Source of the DNA: Trissonchulus latispiculum
Lineage: Eukaryota; Nematoda; Enoplea; Enoplida; Ironidae
DNA length: 64,000 nucleotides
Assembly: GCA_030248195.1 (NCBI GenBank)
Contig: JASAND010028718.1
Location: 52,892-116,891, forward strand
Reading direction: 5' to 3'
Position 1 is the first letter of the stretch; each line of letters begins with the position of its first letter. The notes beneath the pieces were generated by a model. The model did not search any database. It was not told where the DNA came from and saw only the letters and a list, made by a program, of their open reading frames with translations. This document shows, piece by piece, positions 37,301 to 47,078 of the stretch. The position numbers and the translations under genes were made by a program.

Positions 37301-40300
37301 TGGTTTTTTAACTCAGGGCTTTTCGCGTGCAAGTTCAAAGAGTAGAGTTAAAAAATTTTAACTCGTTTAACCCTGCAGGCGAGTTAAAATGAACTGTTTA
37401 ACTCTTTTAACCCTTTGCGCGAAAAGGATTGAGTTAATTTTAACTCTTTTAACTCGTTTAACTCGCTGCGCGAAAAGCCCCTCAGTTTAACTTTTCCTTG
37501 AGAAGGTTCTCCTAAATCCAATTCTGGATATTGTTCTTAATCCGTCCTTGAACACATGGATGTTAAGAAAACGGTATTTGAGTCCATTAGATTAACTCTA
37601 CACTAGTCTGTTTTATTTACTCATATACATATGATATCAATTCGAGAATATATACATATATACTTCAACCTTGGAATTTTATCAATGCATGAATCGTAAA
37701 ATGAGCACAAACGTTTAATAAATTATTTATAAAAGGCAACATGCTGAGAATGTGCAACACTTCCGAGTGTGAAATTTAGTCAAAAATTTGAAATTTACAA
37801 TTTGACCCAAAATTAAAAACTTCTCAAGTGACAGTTAAACAGATTAAGATGAATTACAGGCCAACAAATTAAACGCTTTCTGTTTTATTGGTGATTTCGG
37901 ATTCAGAACATTTGCTCAACAACTTGCAATTACTGATCATTCTAAATGTGGCACACTTTTTGTATTGCTTACTATTTCTGTAGTAAACTGCAATAAAAGA
38001 ATTTAAAAATTAAGACTGAACAATAAAAATAATGGCATCGATTCAACTAAGCCCCGTCTCTAAATTCTTTAATTACAGTTTTTACTGTTGCAACATTCAA
38101 AAATTCGGCGACGCTAAGGCAGACGCACACCTGGCCGTAATTTTCGCAAAACTTAATCCATTTAGTGCAACTTTGGTATGGATGCATTTGAATAATTTTC
38201 TGATCGATCTGCAGCAAAATTTTATAATTTAAAAATTTTGCTGTAGATGGGTCAGAAATGCATTCAATCAAATGTACCCCGTATCCAATTTGAACTAAAT
38301 CGGCTAAGTCTTGCGATAGTTACGCAGATATTCCTTTTTTTGCGCAGCGAGTTAAACGATTTAAAGGAGCTAAAATCAATTCAAACCTTTTCGCTCACAG
38401 GGTTAAAAAGAGTTAAACAGTTGATGTTAGCTAGCTAGCTTGCTGAGTTAAACGAGCTAAAAAATTTTACTCTGCTCTTTTATCTCGCGCGGGAAAAGGC
38501 TTAGTATCTCCAAAAATTCTTTGCTTCTGAATTCTTACGTTCGAAATGTAGATTTATATATCGAGTCATCTATTTACGTACGTTTATTCAATCATATCAG
38601 TTACAGGCCTTTTACGTTTTACGATTCTTTTTGCGCACCCGTTCACTACAATTGTTGTTATTTGGAAGAGTACATACCTGAGAGAGATTGCATATAAATT
38701 GTAAACTTGGCTTGTTCTGAGCCTATTTTGATTTTAAAATTGCAATTTTTTGCCAGCACAGTTTTTATTTTTATTTAATTACAGAAAGATATTATGGACG
38801 CTGAGCATTTACGCGGCGAAGGTGAACAACTGATATTGGCCCAGCACTATGCAACTGAGGCCAGCATTAAACCCAAATGTCAGGAATTGAAGCGTCTTGG
38901 CGATGCCCTTCAGTCCGCTTTGAAACGTCGAATGGATGTTCTTCTCCTGTCTCAGTCCTTGCATGACGAAATTTCATCGGTAAATATTTGGTTTATTAAA
39001 GAGTTAATCCCTAATTTTACAGCGACAAAGATAAACTCCAAAGCTGTCGTTTATTGGCTATTAAATTTTACACAGCTTTGGTAAACATTTTTGTATAGTG
39101 CCGAAAACATAATCTTACAGATGGCTCAAACGTCGCTTCGCGTAATTAAGTGACGCCTAGATGGCCCACTGTTTGGAGACGGGATGGTAGTCTTGAACTT
39201 CAGCCAAACCAGCGACCCTGAGCTAGCCTGAGCATGTTTTAAACAACTAAATGAAAAATTGTTAGCAAACATTTAACTAACTACAAAGATAAACGAAACC
39301 GCTGATTACAATTGATAACAAGCGAAACGTTATCTTTCTTTAAGAAGCCAGCCGCCTTGCTACAGCGGTTGTTGAACCATGTAGCCCAAAGTGCACTTTT
39401 TTGAAAATTGTGGGTGGTTGACTGCATCGTAAACAGTGTTTGTAATTTTGTAAATGAGTAAATGTGGCAACAAACTTCTTCGAAGAGCGTAGATTCTCGA
39501 ATCTATGTTGCGGTAAATAATTTGTATATATTATCTTGAAATTTTAATACATGTACGTATATATATGTATAATATATTTATTTATGTGTATGTTTTCGTA
39601 TATACGATTCAGTTCATACTTACGCTGCCAGCTTAAAACTATATACAATGATTTTATAGAACTTCGGTGAGATATATACGGCAAAAACTGAAGATAGTAA
39701 TATTTTCAGGCGAACGAATGGTGTTCACGTGGAGTTGAACTACTGTCGAGTGTTCCTGTAGACGGGAGATCCGCTGGTTCTGAAGCTCTCAAAGAGCTGG
39801 AAGTTTTCCTTCAGGATGGGGACAAACTCACTCTGGAATCTTTGCAGCAGTGTCAGCAACCGGATATTCGACATTTGGTTCTCATGGCTGCAACTGATAC
39901 ATCGACATTGCTGCAACAGGTAAACTGCGCTAAATTGAGATGCCATCGACGAATCAACGGCAGAATCCTGCACCTAGTTCAGGTTTAGAATTATGCCGGC
40001 TTTGAGCTGAATAGTCTCTTCCAAAATTCCTCCTTACACGCCTTAACAAGTCAAAAAACGAATACCTTTGATAAAATTTGGATAAAGGAAAGTTATGAAG
40101 CAATTGGACTTAAAAATTATGCCAACTCAAATTTTTGTTTCAAATTAAATCTGAGCTTAATCACTGACCTAGTCTTGCGCTTGCCTGAATCCAAGCTGTG
40201 CATAAACGAGCTGATCGAAGTCGGATCAGGATCGAGAAAACGCGATGTAAACCAGGATCGAGGTCAGCAGCAAGATCGGGTGTCCAAAAACGGGATCGAT

Positions 40301-43300
40301 TTGATTGGCTTGTCATTTCAGGATGGGGTGAGTCCTGAGTTCAAAAATCGGGTATCTAAAACAGGATCTATTTCAGGATCGGTATGCAACTTCGGAATCC
40401 GGCTTGGGCTTGGATCCAGAGTTGCAGATTTGCATATATATCCTGCAGCTACAGGCCAATCCGGTTTCTAGACACCCGATCCTGCACTTAGGGTCCACTC
40501 CTCCCCCAGGCCGGATACTGAAGTTACTGGCCCGATGCTGTTTTTAGTCACCGATCCTGATCCTGATACTGCTGATGATCCTCGTTTTAGTCACTTCCAT
40601 CCATAGACAGTTAAGCTTGGATCTGACCGTCTTTAAATAAATGCTTCTTTTGCACGCTCAACCAACCACTCAGTTTACACTGAATTGCATGCACGAGTTT
40701 ATCCCATTCGTCATTTTTTACCAAAATCGAGGAAACGATTTGGAGCAAATGAAACTTTTTCTAGCGCTTATAAGTTAGTGAAAAATTTGTAGAACGAATC
40801 TGTAATCTGAGCTAGGTGCATCCAAATCTACCTTGCAATCGATTATACAATGCATTCAAGCCGATTGGTTACAGCTTGAATGGATATTTTTGTATTTGCA
40901 TTGCCAAGGAACGTTTCGAAAGCTGCTGGTCGTTAGTGCTCAATTCATCGGTGAAGAGTTATTGGCGTCTTTGCTTTTTTATCTTTTCTCACAACAGACT
41001 AGCTCACTTTTAAATCATCAAAAACCCCATCTTCTTGTTTTCCAGTGCAAACCTGTTGACTCGGTCAATTGACGTTTGAAAGCTCCTAAAGGCTCAAAAA
41101 TAAACTTTAGCTTTTCTTTACAACTGCTGCATGATGCTTTACTTATGATATACTTTTTGCACATATGGGACTAAGAGACTCTCTGGAGGTGCCTGAAACA
41201 CGCTTGTACAAAATTAAAGACTGTACTTAATCCTATTAACTTTGTTTTGCACAGTTTAAAAATTTTATAGTCAGCGGAATTTGCCATTAATGATCAGCTT
41301 TAAACGACTGAATGGAAACAGCATTTTTAACTGCAGCATTGCAGCTGAGCTGAACTTGAGTTGCAGCAATTATGTGCTGACGAAATTTCATTTTATTTTT
41401 AAATTGTGTCAAAGTTGCAATTTTTGTAGCAGCGATCTTTCAAGTGTCTTTTGAGTTTATGATAGTTTAAGCGAAAAGTTTGAGATTATTTACAATAGTC
41501 GCAACGCAATAGGATCTTCTATGGAGTTTGAATTGTCTATTTTGAACAAGGTAAATATTGGCTTGTTAGTGATGACGTACAAAAATATGACTAACGATTT
41601 GCGGTCGCCGTAGTGTTGTAGTAAAAGGCAAAAGTAAACTGTAGAGAGTGTGTCCTTTTTCGTCAGTAAATAAAACAATGAAGTTTCAAGTACTATACTT
41701 TGACGTAACCCTATGTCCAATGCAACCATGCATCTCCATGTAAGTTACTCGTTATAAAATTTGCCCACATCGCAATTAATGTTTCTGAGGACTATCTTGC
41801 AATGGACGGAGGTGATTTTGTCAAAGCAAGCTTTCTACTCACTTTGCGACTCACTCGCTATAAACCATAAAACCTACAGCTCGTTGAAGTTGAGGGACAC
41901 ATAAACCTATTATCATTCATGTCTATAACCACTATTGATGATATCGATGTCGATCCAATGCTTTTATGTCTGGAAAGCCAGTTGGTTTTTAAAGCTTTAA
42001 CAATTTTTATTTACTTTATGTTTTACCTTTTATATTTAAATATTCCGTGTATTTCTAGGTTTTGGTTCGAATCGAAGATGTCCGGCGTATGTGCGAAAGA
42101 CGTGTGAGTGATCTACAACGAATGTCCGATTGGGAATCAAAACCTAAGCCAGTGCAACATGTCAGCCCTGAAAGGCATCTCCAAACTCAGCCGTCAACGT
42201 CAAATCACAAATCTGCAAAAACGCCTTCGCCTAAGGTAAATGACATTATCTTAGCATCGCTGTCTTCTCCATAAAGACAAGTTAACTTATTAATTTTCTA
42301 GTGCATAACGCAGAATTCGGTAATTTTTCGGAACTTCACAGTTGTTGATTAATTAGCCACTTAATTCGGACTAATGTTCTAATGTTTCATTAGAATTATG
42401 TATCCGTAAAATTAAATGATTAGCACCCAAGCCCCTTATAGCTTCTTATTTTGGTAGTTACAAGTTATTAAAATCACCTGGAGCTGTTTATGCGAAATTT
42501 GTGTACTTGAAAATAATATTTCTTTTCATCTATTTTAGTTATTAAGATTTCTTTACTTTAGAAACGATTTGAAGTGATACATGAGGACGAGATAGTCCCC
42601 AGCTGTAGTCACCACGAGTCTCCATCCCCCGAAGATGCACCTGTGGACTCCCCTCTGTCCCGACGGATGTCCCTCCCTTTGCCCGGAACCACCCCTTCCA
42701 GCCCCTCTGTTCACGGCCCCTGCTCCGACTACCCCTCATGCAGTAAACGAGAAGACTATGTGATTGCTGAATTATTGCAAACAGAGCAAATCTATGTATC
42801 CGAGCTGGAGAGCATTTTGCAGCATTACGTCATGCAAGGATTGAGAAATCCCAAAAGACTGGAACTGATACCGAGTGCCGTAAAAGAGTCTGGTTTGGAG
42901 GAAACAGTTTTTGGGAATTTGGAAGAACTCTATCGATTTCATAAACATATCTTTCTAGAGGATCTGTCCAGATGTCATTTTAATGTGGCCAAAGTTGCGG
43001 CCACGTTTCTGGAACGAAAAGACTATTTCTATCTGTATCATGTCTATTGTCAGAATAAGCCTAGAAGTGACCTTTTGCGACAGCGAATTGGAGAGAATAA
43101 TGAATTTTTCAAGGTTTGCTTTGCTAGTTTTTAACTAATTAAAAAATTACCAAGAAAATTGTTCTTAAGCATTTGTGTAAATTTATACTTCTATGTACTG
43201 AGTACCTATTTAAAGTTATTGTGTAACAAAAATCAATCAATCTTATAGTGAAGTAATGCGTATAGTATTTAGAAGTTAGTTTTTGTAATACCGAAGGCTG

Positions 43301-46174
43301 TCAATGAGTTTTGTATAGAGTAATGTGTGTAGCAGTGTAATGATCAATTATTTCGTTAACTTAACCAATTCGCTCTTAATTTCAGGAATGTCAGTTGGCT
43401 GCGAATCACCAACTTCCGTTAGGTGCCTATTTATTGAAACCTGTTCAACGCATTACAAAATATCAGCTGTTGCTCAAGGTGAGCTTGCTTAAAATACTGC
43501 ATTTTCACAGAAGTCTGCTGCATTGTCGAAAAATTCGTCAACCCTTCAATTCGTCTACATTCCAGTTGGCCAACTTTTTTTCAAGTCGCTCCATCATACG
43601 TAGTCGGTCAATTCTTTTTGAGCTCATCTCCAGTTGGCCATTTTTTATTGTAGACATCAGTAATTAGTCAACCCCTTTTTCACTTTCCCACATTCTAAAT
43701 TTTTTTGAGTTTTGTAGTCCAACTGAAAAAGCGTTGACTAACTGGGAACTGTAGGGATTTAACTTTGGCAAGCTGGAAAGTTGACCAAGTGGGTCTTTCG
43801 GATACGAGCTAAGTCGTTCTTTGGAATCCAAATTTTCTGGTTTGAGTGTATTTCTGTTATGTATATTTATGTTCGAATTAACACATACATGTTTCATACG
43901 GATCCACCCATACAATAATATCCTATACAGGATTTGGTTATGGGGGATGCCATCGAAGTCAGAAACTGTGTGCTTCCTCGCTAAAAACCAAAACCTATAA
44001 ATATGAATAAATAAGTGGTTATTGGTTTCGTTGTTTTAGGAATTGTGCAAATGCACTAAAGGTCAGATCTACAACAGTGCCGTTCAAGAAGCACTCAACT
44101 GCATGCTAGCTTTGTTGGACCATTTGAATGCATCCATGTTCTCTGCTCATATCGTAGGCTTACCGGTCAGTTTATAAATACATAAACTATTTCAAACCAT
44201 AAAGCTATAGGGCGAACAAACCATTCGTTTTAAAAGTCAATCCATTTAAATTTATCTTAACTCTTTTCATTAAGAAATTAATGCAATAAAAGCTGGATCC
44301 CTGACGCCCTTGAAAAGGGCTAGGAGTAGGAAGTTGATGTTTTTCAGATTTTCCGGAAATCTCTTGGGTTTTTCTATGTTTTTCTTCTTCAGGCAGTTCG
44401 TTCTATTTTCAAGATATGTTGACTAAAGTCCTTAATTTTATTATTTCAGAACAGCCTTCCCGATCTCGGTCCACTTTTATTGCACGGACGATTTAGCATA
44501 TGGCAGGCTAAGAGATCCTCAGACTCTGGAAATCGAACTCCCGGTGGAATAACTAACAAACTTCGCAGAACAGGAAAGGCTCAGCACCGGACCCTGTTTC
44601 TGTACCACGGCTGGATTGTCTTCTGTAAACAAAGACAGCAACCACCACCCTATACCCCTCAAGAATATTTTGAATATAAAATGCATTTATCGGTGAGTAT
44701 ATATGTAGGTATACTCCGAGTACGTAATTTTATTCTATTAACTTTTATTTACCAAATTTTGTTTTTGTTTGTCACTCTATACTTGGCAATGTCGTTTAAA
44801 AAGGCCCAGAAAACCAAATCATATAGATTATGTAGCTTTTGCTGCCTTGTCATTGATTAGTGTAGTACTGAAACCTTACTATGATTATAGGTTGCTGGAA
44901 TGGGCCTAACTGAAGTGGTTAAGGGCAATTCGTTGAAGTTTGAACTGTGGACTCAAGGAAGAGCCGACGTTTTCCTTCTTCAGGCGGCTGATAATGGAGC
45001 TAAAAATGAATGGGTTTCTCGCCTAAAGAGTCTATTCTATCACAGTAGTGAAGATATAGGTAAGCATCTCCACCATTTCCAGTAACCAGTAGATAGGGGC
45101 TAAAGAGGCGTTTTGCATTTATGAGCTTGGCTGCTATTGTTAGTTGATCTGTTCCTGTCTCAAACGCGTTGGATTCAGACTGTTTCCAAGAAATTGTGAT
45201 AGAGCAAAACAGAGTATATTTGCGGATAAAAATACCTTCCTAGCTACAGATATTGATAAGTGATGATTTTTTAAAGGACTTATTTATTTTTCAGACGCTA
45301 AGCTTCGAGACCGCCCTGTTAGCTGGATCTCTTCTACTGACAGCAGCAGTCGTTCTTCAAGAGATCTCTCTTCCAATCCCGATGTGGATGAAAAGTAGGT
45401 TGATTTCTTAGCAGAACTAATTTATGCTTAAGAATGTTCATAATTACACTGATTTAATTTAATTTAATAACTATAATAACTATGATATTATCTGAATTGA
45501 CTATAAAAGGATTGGATCAGCTAACATTTCCTTCTTTTTGTATTAGATTGTCCTCTGGTGATTCCAATAACAATCCTGCTAGTCCGCTCAGTCTCCCCGG
45601 AACTCTGGCCGGATGCAGTTCTGAAGACTTTTGCGTCACAATTCCAGCAGAGCTCTATTCTGATTCTGAAAATAATCCTATTCCTCCTGTCAGCCAAGAA
45701 GTGAGTTCTTGCTTTAAAAGGTTGTGCTGAACTGGGGACCAAACTAAAAACCGATATAAAACTATATAAAACGCTTTTATTTTTGGAGGAATTTAGTGTT
45801 ATCTGTAAGAGCACAGCAATACCAATAATACAATTAAGTACGTGAAAATATATATAAATGCCAGAAGGTATTGAAGGCTGAAACTGTAAGTCATTTACTC
45901 TGTTAGCTGATTCCCAGCTCCACCAAAAACAGACCGCCTCATCCAATGTGTATGTGAAACTTCATCAAAAATTGTGTACTCACGTATTATTATTTTCAAA
46001 GATTTGTCGCATGCATTGAATACTAAATTTGTTCCTTTTCAGGCACTTCATCTGTCCCCAAGTATTTCCTGTGGGAAGGAGTCATTCTCTTCCTTCGCCA
46101 GAAATTCTTCGAAACCTGATTGCCTCCAGGACAGTCCGAATAAGTCACCAGAAGTTGTCGTACCCATTCAGTAA
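14812..46174 (+). CDS. MCF2L: Dbl-family RhoGEF, MCF2L/Dbs type (20 exons)
   Basis: Guanine-nucleotide exchange factor for Rho-family GTPases. Exons: 14812-14986, 15276-15384, 15635-15725, 16932-17045, 19192-19308, 19466-19615, 20864-20988, 26770-26884, 28248-28367, 38785-38979, 39710-39919, 42059-42235, 42562-43113, 43386-43478, 44040-44165, 44450-44692, 44891-45059, 45295-45394, 45547-45700 and 46043-46174. All junctions are GT-AG and the reading phase is continuous, giving 1088 residues. Order: membrane segment (about 5-27), SEC14 (about 45-200), spectrin-like helices (about 205-540), Ser/Pro linker, DH (about 629-820), PH (about 830-960) and a Ser-rich tail. This is the order of vertebrate MCF2L/Dbs, which acts on RhoA and Cdc42. 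No SH3 domain follows, as some vertebrate isoforms have. The 10.4-kb ninth intron and 5.8-kb seventh intron are mostly transposons. The start could be replaced by another first exon. Confidence 0.93.
17537..18162. mobile_element. Foldback element with ACCTGGGGGCAG ends, in intron 4
   Basis: The ends ACCTGGGGGCAGTTTCATAA and the exact complement TTATGAAACTGCCCCCAGGT enclose 626 bp. Inside are repeated ACTCGC/GCGAGT and CTAGCA/TGCTAG words and further TTTCATAAAA and TTTTATGAAAC copies. There is no ORF. The GGGGCAGTTTCATAAA pattern resembles the terminus of the 47079-47739 element, suggesting a shared superfamily. No target duplication is visible. Confidence 0.8.
19466..42235 (+). CDS. MCF2L: RhoGEF exons 6-12: spectrin-like helical region
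   Basis: Seven exons of mainly helical sequence follow the SEC14 fold. Family landmarks are HETELPNDAPTT (compare AETELPNDVQST), LDETEKNFDKLWSQHEQKL, LRGEGEQLILAQHYA and SIKPKCQELKRLGDAL, then ANEWCSRGVELL, which matches the KWCDEGIYLLAS region. Exon 12 leads into a Ser/Thr/Pro-rich linker. The match to MCF2L spectrin repeats is clear along its length, so none of these exons is a pseudo-exon despite introns of up to 10.4 kb. Confidence 0.9.
22153..22543 (+). mobile_element. tRNA-derived SINE, two partial units in tandem
   Basis: The insertion sits inside the TTAA element 21046-22678. TTTGA occurs at both borders (22148-22152 and about 22539-22543), and the uninterrupted target is visible in the inverted copy near 24140-24150. 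The first unit lacks its 5' end and starts at the A-box (CTCAATCGGTAGAGCG). The second, from 22406, is complete. Both carry a B-box (GGTTCGATCCC) and the same tail (CGGGTCGGAGGTGCTGTAGT). Confidence 0.75.
22406..22477 (+). tRNA. tRNA-like SINE head, anticodon AGA, probably not functional
   Basis: These 72 nt fold as a complete class-I tRNA: acceptor GCCCGGG/CTCGGGC, D-stem GCTC/GAGC, anticodon stem TTGGC/GCCAA with loop CTAGACA, a five-base variable loop and T-arm GTGGG TTCGATC CCCAC. The loop gives anticodon AGA (Ser), but real tRNA-Ser has a long variable arm. It is repeated nearby at 22155-22215 and 26164-26234 with shared tails. I therefore read it as the head of a SINE rather than a working tRNA gene, although automatic scanners would probably call it. 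Confidence 0.55.
24007..26144. mobile_element. TTAA-flanked element, GGGGTCC family, copy 2 (inverted)
   Basis: TTAA at 24003-24006 and 26145-26148 bounds an element with the same two ends as copy 1 in opposite orientation. The flanks read GGGAACGAATTCAAAC-TTAA and TTAA-GCTTGGTTCGATTG. The same sequence is found without the insert at about 22370-22402 (GGGAACGAATTCCAAC-TTAA-GCTTGGTTCG). This related empty site proves insertion at, and duplication of, TTAA. A hAT-type element is nested at 24924-25803. Confidence 0.92.
24924..25803. mobile_element. hAT-type nonautonomous element with GGGCC arrays (880 bp)
   Basis: The ends TAGAGACCTTC and GAAGGTCTCTA are exact complements. The target ACAGGGGC is duplicated at 24916-24923 and 25804-25811. 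An 8-bp duplication and a TAGAG start fit the hAT superfamily. Tandem GGGCC/CCCGG pentamer arrays occupy about 24940-25105 (with an internal inversion point near 24972) and 25614-25785. Open frames through them encode only Gly/Pro/Arg/Ala repeats and are artefacts. Confidence 0.93.
26164..26340 (+). mobile_element. tRNA-derived SINE copy 3, decayed
   Basis: The tRNA-like head at 26164-26234 has the same A-box and B-box with point changes (GGTAGAGTG and GGTTTGATCCC) and a one-base loss in the variable loop. The CGGGTCGGAGG tail follows. Sequence after 26299 (CGATGTCTGCTAAACGTTAG) matches 23929-23950. So the SINE region extends across the TTAA element inserted at 24003. Confidence 0.7.
28684..29143. 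mobile_element. hAT-type nonautonomous element with GGGCC arrays (460 bp)
   Basis: The termini TAGAGATGAGCA and complementary TGCTCATCTCTA are flanked by the exact 8-bp duplication CTGCTGAA (28676-28683 and 29144-29151). CCCGG arrays lie at about 28695-28830 and 29000-29125, the latter inverting near 29104. Same class as 24924-25803, but with different terminal bases after TAGAG. Confidence 0.93.
29229..29677. mobile_element. hAT-type nonautonomous element with GGGCC-rich ends (449 bp)
   Basis: It starts TAGAGGCCTGCA and ends TGCAGGTCTCTA, with the 8-bp duplication CTGTGCAT on both sides (29221-29228 and 29678-29685). The GGCCCG-rich arms at about 29243-29340 and 29575-29665 are more degenerate than in its two relatives. 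No ORF. It sits in RhoGEF intron 9. Confidence 0.92.
29834..30340 (-). CDS. Merlin/ISXO2-like transposase N-terminal ORF
   Basis: An uninterrupted 168-codon frame. Its first two thirds resemble the zinc-ribbon and helical N-terminal part of Merlin (IS1595/ISXO2-like) transposases: FLQEVGILHKQRVCPRGHQM, WRCRIRGCRKDIGIR, DTWLANSKLSFQQIIWFIYV and CDWNNFLREVC. One zinc-ribbon Cys is replaced (CPRGH instead of CPxCG). The DDE catalytic domain that should follow is missing; the last 45 residues match nothing I know before the stop. It lies antisense inside intron 9 of the RhoGEF. It is either a transposon remnant or a captured DNA-binding domain, and the intact frame is the only sign of selection. 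Confidence 0.6.
   Translation of the reverse strand: MDYLDGMTFAELILTCVDKKSSIAFLQEVGILHKQRVCPRGHQMKLSFRSGHEEWRCRIRGCRKDIGIRCDTWLANSKLSFQQIIWFIYVWAIKMATVAFCERELKICPTSFCDWNNFLREVCTWKLETQNLAVEDPKQNVEIWHRQLNGNSPFRQLIEDIVAFSPPA
30546..31541. mobile_element. TTAA-flanked element, GGTGSTGG family, copy T1
   Basis: TTAA at 30542-30545 precedes GGTGGTGGTATCCTTTTG; the right end reads GGAAACCAGCACC then TTAA at 31542-31545. The interior of about 1 kb is closely similar to T3 (51714-52720) and, inverted, T4 (57615-58260); for example AGTTTTGCCAAAATGGTTTT is shared by T1 and T3. No long ORF, so nonautonomous. Confidence 0.88.
31610..32263 (-). pseudogene. CR1/L2-like LINE 3' end (reverse transcriptase C-terminus)
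   Basis: A minus-strand frame of 164 residues matches the far C-terminal part of non-LTR retrotransposon ORF2: FKTYVRPISESGSSVWSPFL, IEKIQRSFTKRIPGL, SYTERLKAAGLQSLEYRRI and IKIWNSLPPNVV. The catalytic RT motifs are absent, so the copy is 5' truncated near 32275. At the element's 3' side, 31612-31634 is a (GAA)n tract, as expected for the microsatellite tail of CR1/L2 elements. A dead-on-arrival insertion, but its frame is still open and so perhaps young. Confidence 0.85.
32276..34594. other. Intron 9 sequence without recognised features
   Basis: About 2.3 kb of AT-rich intron between the LINE fragment and the next TTAA element. Small open frames (such as 32759-33007 and 33842-34087) look random. 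No splice-flanked exon in phase with the RhoGEF was found. Confidence 0.5.
34599..36697. mobile_element. TTAA-flanked element T2 with internal palindrome
   Basis: TTAA at 34595-34598 is followed by GGTGGTGATTCCTTTTGG. The right end CCAAAAGGAATCACCACC precedes TTAA at 36698-36701, so the ends are exact complements over 18 bases. The right half is a large palindrome centred near 36130, whose arms carry GGGGCC arrays (35585-35788 and 36438-36671). The left third (34620-35560) has no relative in the window. Confidence 0.85.
35585..36671. repeat. Inverted pair of GGGGCC hexanucleotide arrays
   Basis: Left arm 35585-35788 has blocks of GGCCCC separated by the spacer CATAAAACAC. The right arm 36438-36671 is its inverted complement, with GTGTTTTATG spacers. 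Between them lie about 650 bp, also inversely repeated except for the centre (ACCACCTTTTTAAGTTTTG against CAAAAACTTAAAAAGGTGGT). The arms differ in block number, so the array has expanded or contracted. The G-rich strand could form G-quadruplexes. Confidence 0.93.
37314..37485. mobile_element. GTTAA-rich short inverted-repeat element, copy 2
   Basis: The ends are CAGGGCTTTTCGCG and CGCGAAAAGCCCCT, with GTTTAACTCGCTGCGCGAAAA near the right end matching the left end of the 770-936 copy in reverse. TTTAACT flanks both sides and may be the target duplication. It lies in RhoGEF intron 9. Confidence 0.7.
38332..38500. mobile_element. GTTAA-rich short inverted-repeat element, copy 3 (decayed)
   Basis: TGCGCAGCGAGTTAAACGA near the left end and CTCGCGCGGGAAAAGGC at the right correspond to the 770-936 copy in the same orientation, with more mismatches. 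It lies only 280 bases upstream of RhoGEF exon 10. Confidence 0.65.
40195..40600. repeat. GGATC/GATCC-rich imperfect inverted repeat
   Basis: The left half is dense in CAGGATCG and GGATCAGGATCG words (40220-40385). The right half has the complement (CCGATCCTG and GATCCTGATCCTGATACTG, 40478-40585). It is in RhoGEF intron 11. It is probably another foldback element, but no terminal repeat or duplication could be fixed. Confidence 0.5.
42562..44165 (+). CDS. MCF2L: RhoGEF exons 13-15: Dbl homology (catalytic) domain
   Basis: Exon 13 opens with a Ser/Pro-rich linker, then the DH start VIAELLQTEQIYVSELESIL, then VFGNLEELYRFHKHIFLEDL and YCQNKPRS. Exon 14 carries the most conserved helix, LLKPVQRITKYQLLL. 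Exon 15 finishes the DH bundle (ELCKCTKG and LDHLNASMFSAHIVG). The conserved Glu of CR1 and the KPVQRI/QLLLKE helix, which contact GTPase switch regions, are all present, so the enzyme should be active. Confidence 0.92.
44450..45059 (+). CDS. MCF2L: RhoGEF exons 16-17: pleckstrin homology domain
   Basis: DLGPLLLHGRFSIWQ starts the domain (compare DLGKLLMQGSFSVW). RTLFLYHGWIVFCKQR then gives the central strands, FEYKMHLSVAGMGLTEVVKG follows, and the C-terminal helix is NEWVSRLKSLF with the invariant Trp. Together with the DH domain this is the standard DH-PH exchange module. A long basic stretch between strands (KLRRTGKAQH) is probably a loop. Confidence 0.92.
45295..46174 (+). CDS. MCF2L: RhoGEF exons 18-20: Ser-rich C-terminal tail
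   Basis: Three short exons, 45295-45394, 45547-45700 and 46043-46174, keep phase (2, 0, stop TAA at 46172). They encode about 128 residues rich in Ser, Pro and acids, with no recognisable domain. No SH3 sequence is seen after the stop up to 46819. Such tails are often phosphorylated, but that is inference. Confidence 0.8.
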
Positions 46175-46819
46175 AATCGTCTAGTCAGATTGGCCAAAAA
46201 TCTTATTTTTGTGTGGCAGAAGACTTCTTCACTGTCCAATAGATGCTTAACCGTTCAGGAAGCTTATGAAACCATTTATTAAAACTGAGTAATCAACAAT
46301 GAAAACCTCTTGGCTATTTTATGTGTGTGTTTGCGTGTATGTATGATAAATGTTGCATATATGATTGTGTTTATTAAAGATGTTAATATTCATTATTAAG
46401 GCTTAGATGTACTCACTCAGTATTTGAAGTCCAGGAAATATTTTGGAGGGGAGGACCGAAGGTAGCTGAAAAAACGGGTTTTCCAATTTTTGCCAAAAAG
46501 CTGAAAAATGGAATTTGGGAGGGGCCGATGAAACCTATGCTAGCACATGGTTGTTCTTTCTGGCTTCGAACTGCAAATTCAGAGATAAGCAAGCACCGGT
46601 ATAACAGAAAAAATTTTCCCTCGTAGAAATTTTCCCCACGGAAAAAAATTCCCTTGGGAATTTCCCCCCCCCATGAAAATTTTCACTAGAGAATTCTTCC
46701 CCCCACTCTGAAAAAATTTCCCTAACACAGTATTATACATATTCTGCCCAAGGTTTATTTGAATATCTATTTGTCTCTAAAAACTTTTACAGCTTTCTTC
46801 CATAGAGATTATAAATTAC
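46175..46819. other. 3' flank of the RhoGEF gene
   Basis: Contains the presumed 3' untranslated region, with ATTAAA in GTTTATTAAAG near 46372 as a possible poly(A) signal. AAATTTTCCC/GGGAATTT short palindromic words follow at 46610-46730. No gene is seen. Confidence 0.45.
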
Positions 46820-47078
46820 TTAAGGAGGGGGGTCGCGAATTTACGACCGTCTCCGATTTTTATCATTTTCGCATATTTTGTAGTCCCCATAAGTCCTCAA
46901 AATAAGACAGTTGCGTTTGTTGAAAAACTTTCCCTATCATTCACAATAGTCCTCCAAAGGTGACCCCGACATATGTTAAACATAGGAAAACGAAAAAGTT
47001 AGGAAAATTTCGCGGTAACCAAAAGTTTGAGCGCTGTGCAAGAGCAAACTAACTATAACGTGGCAAAATGTTAATCTG

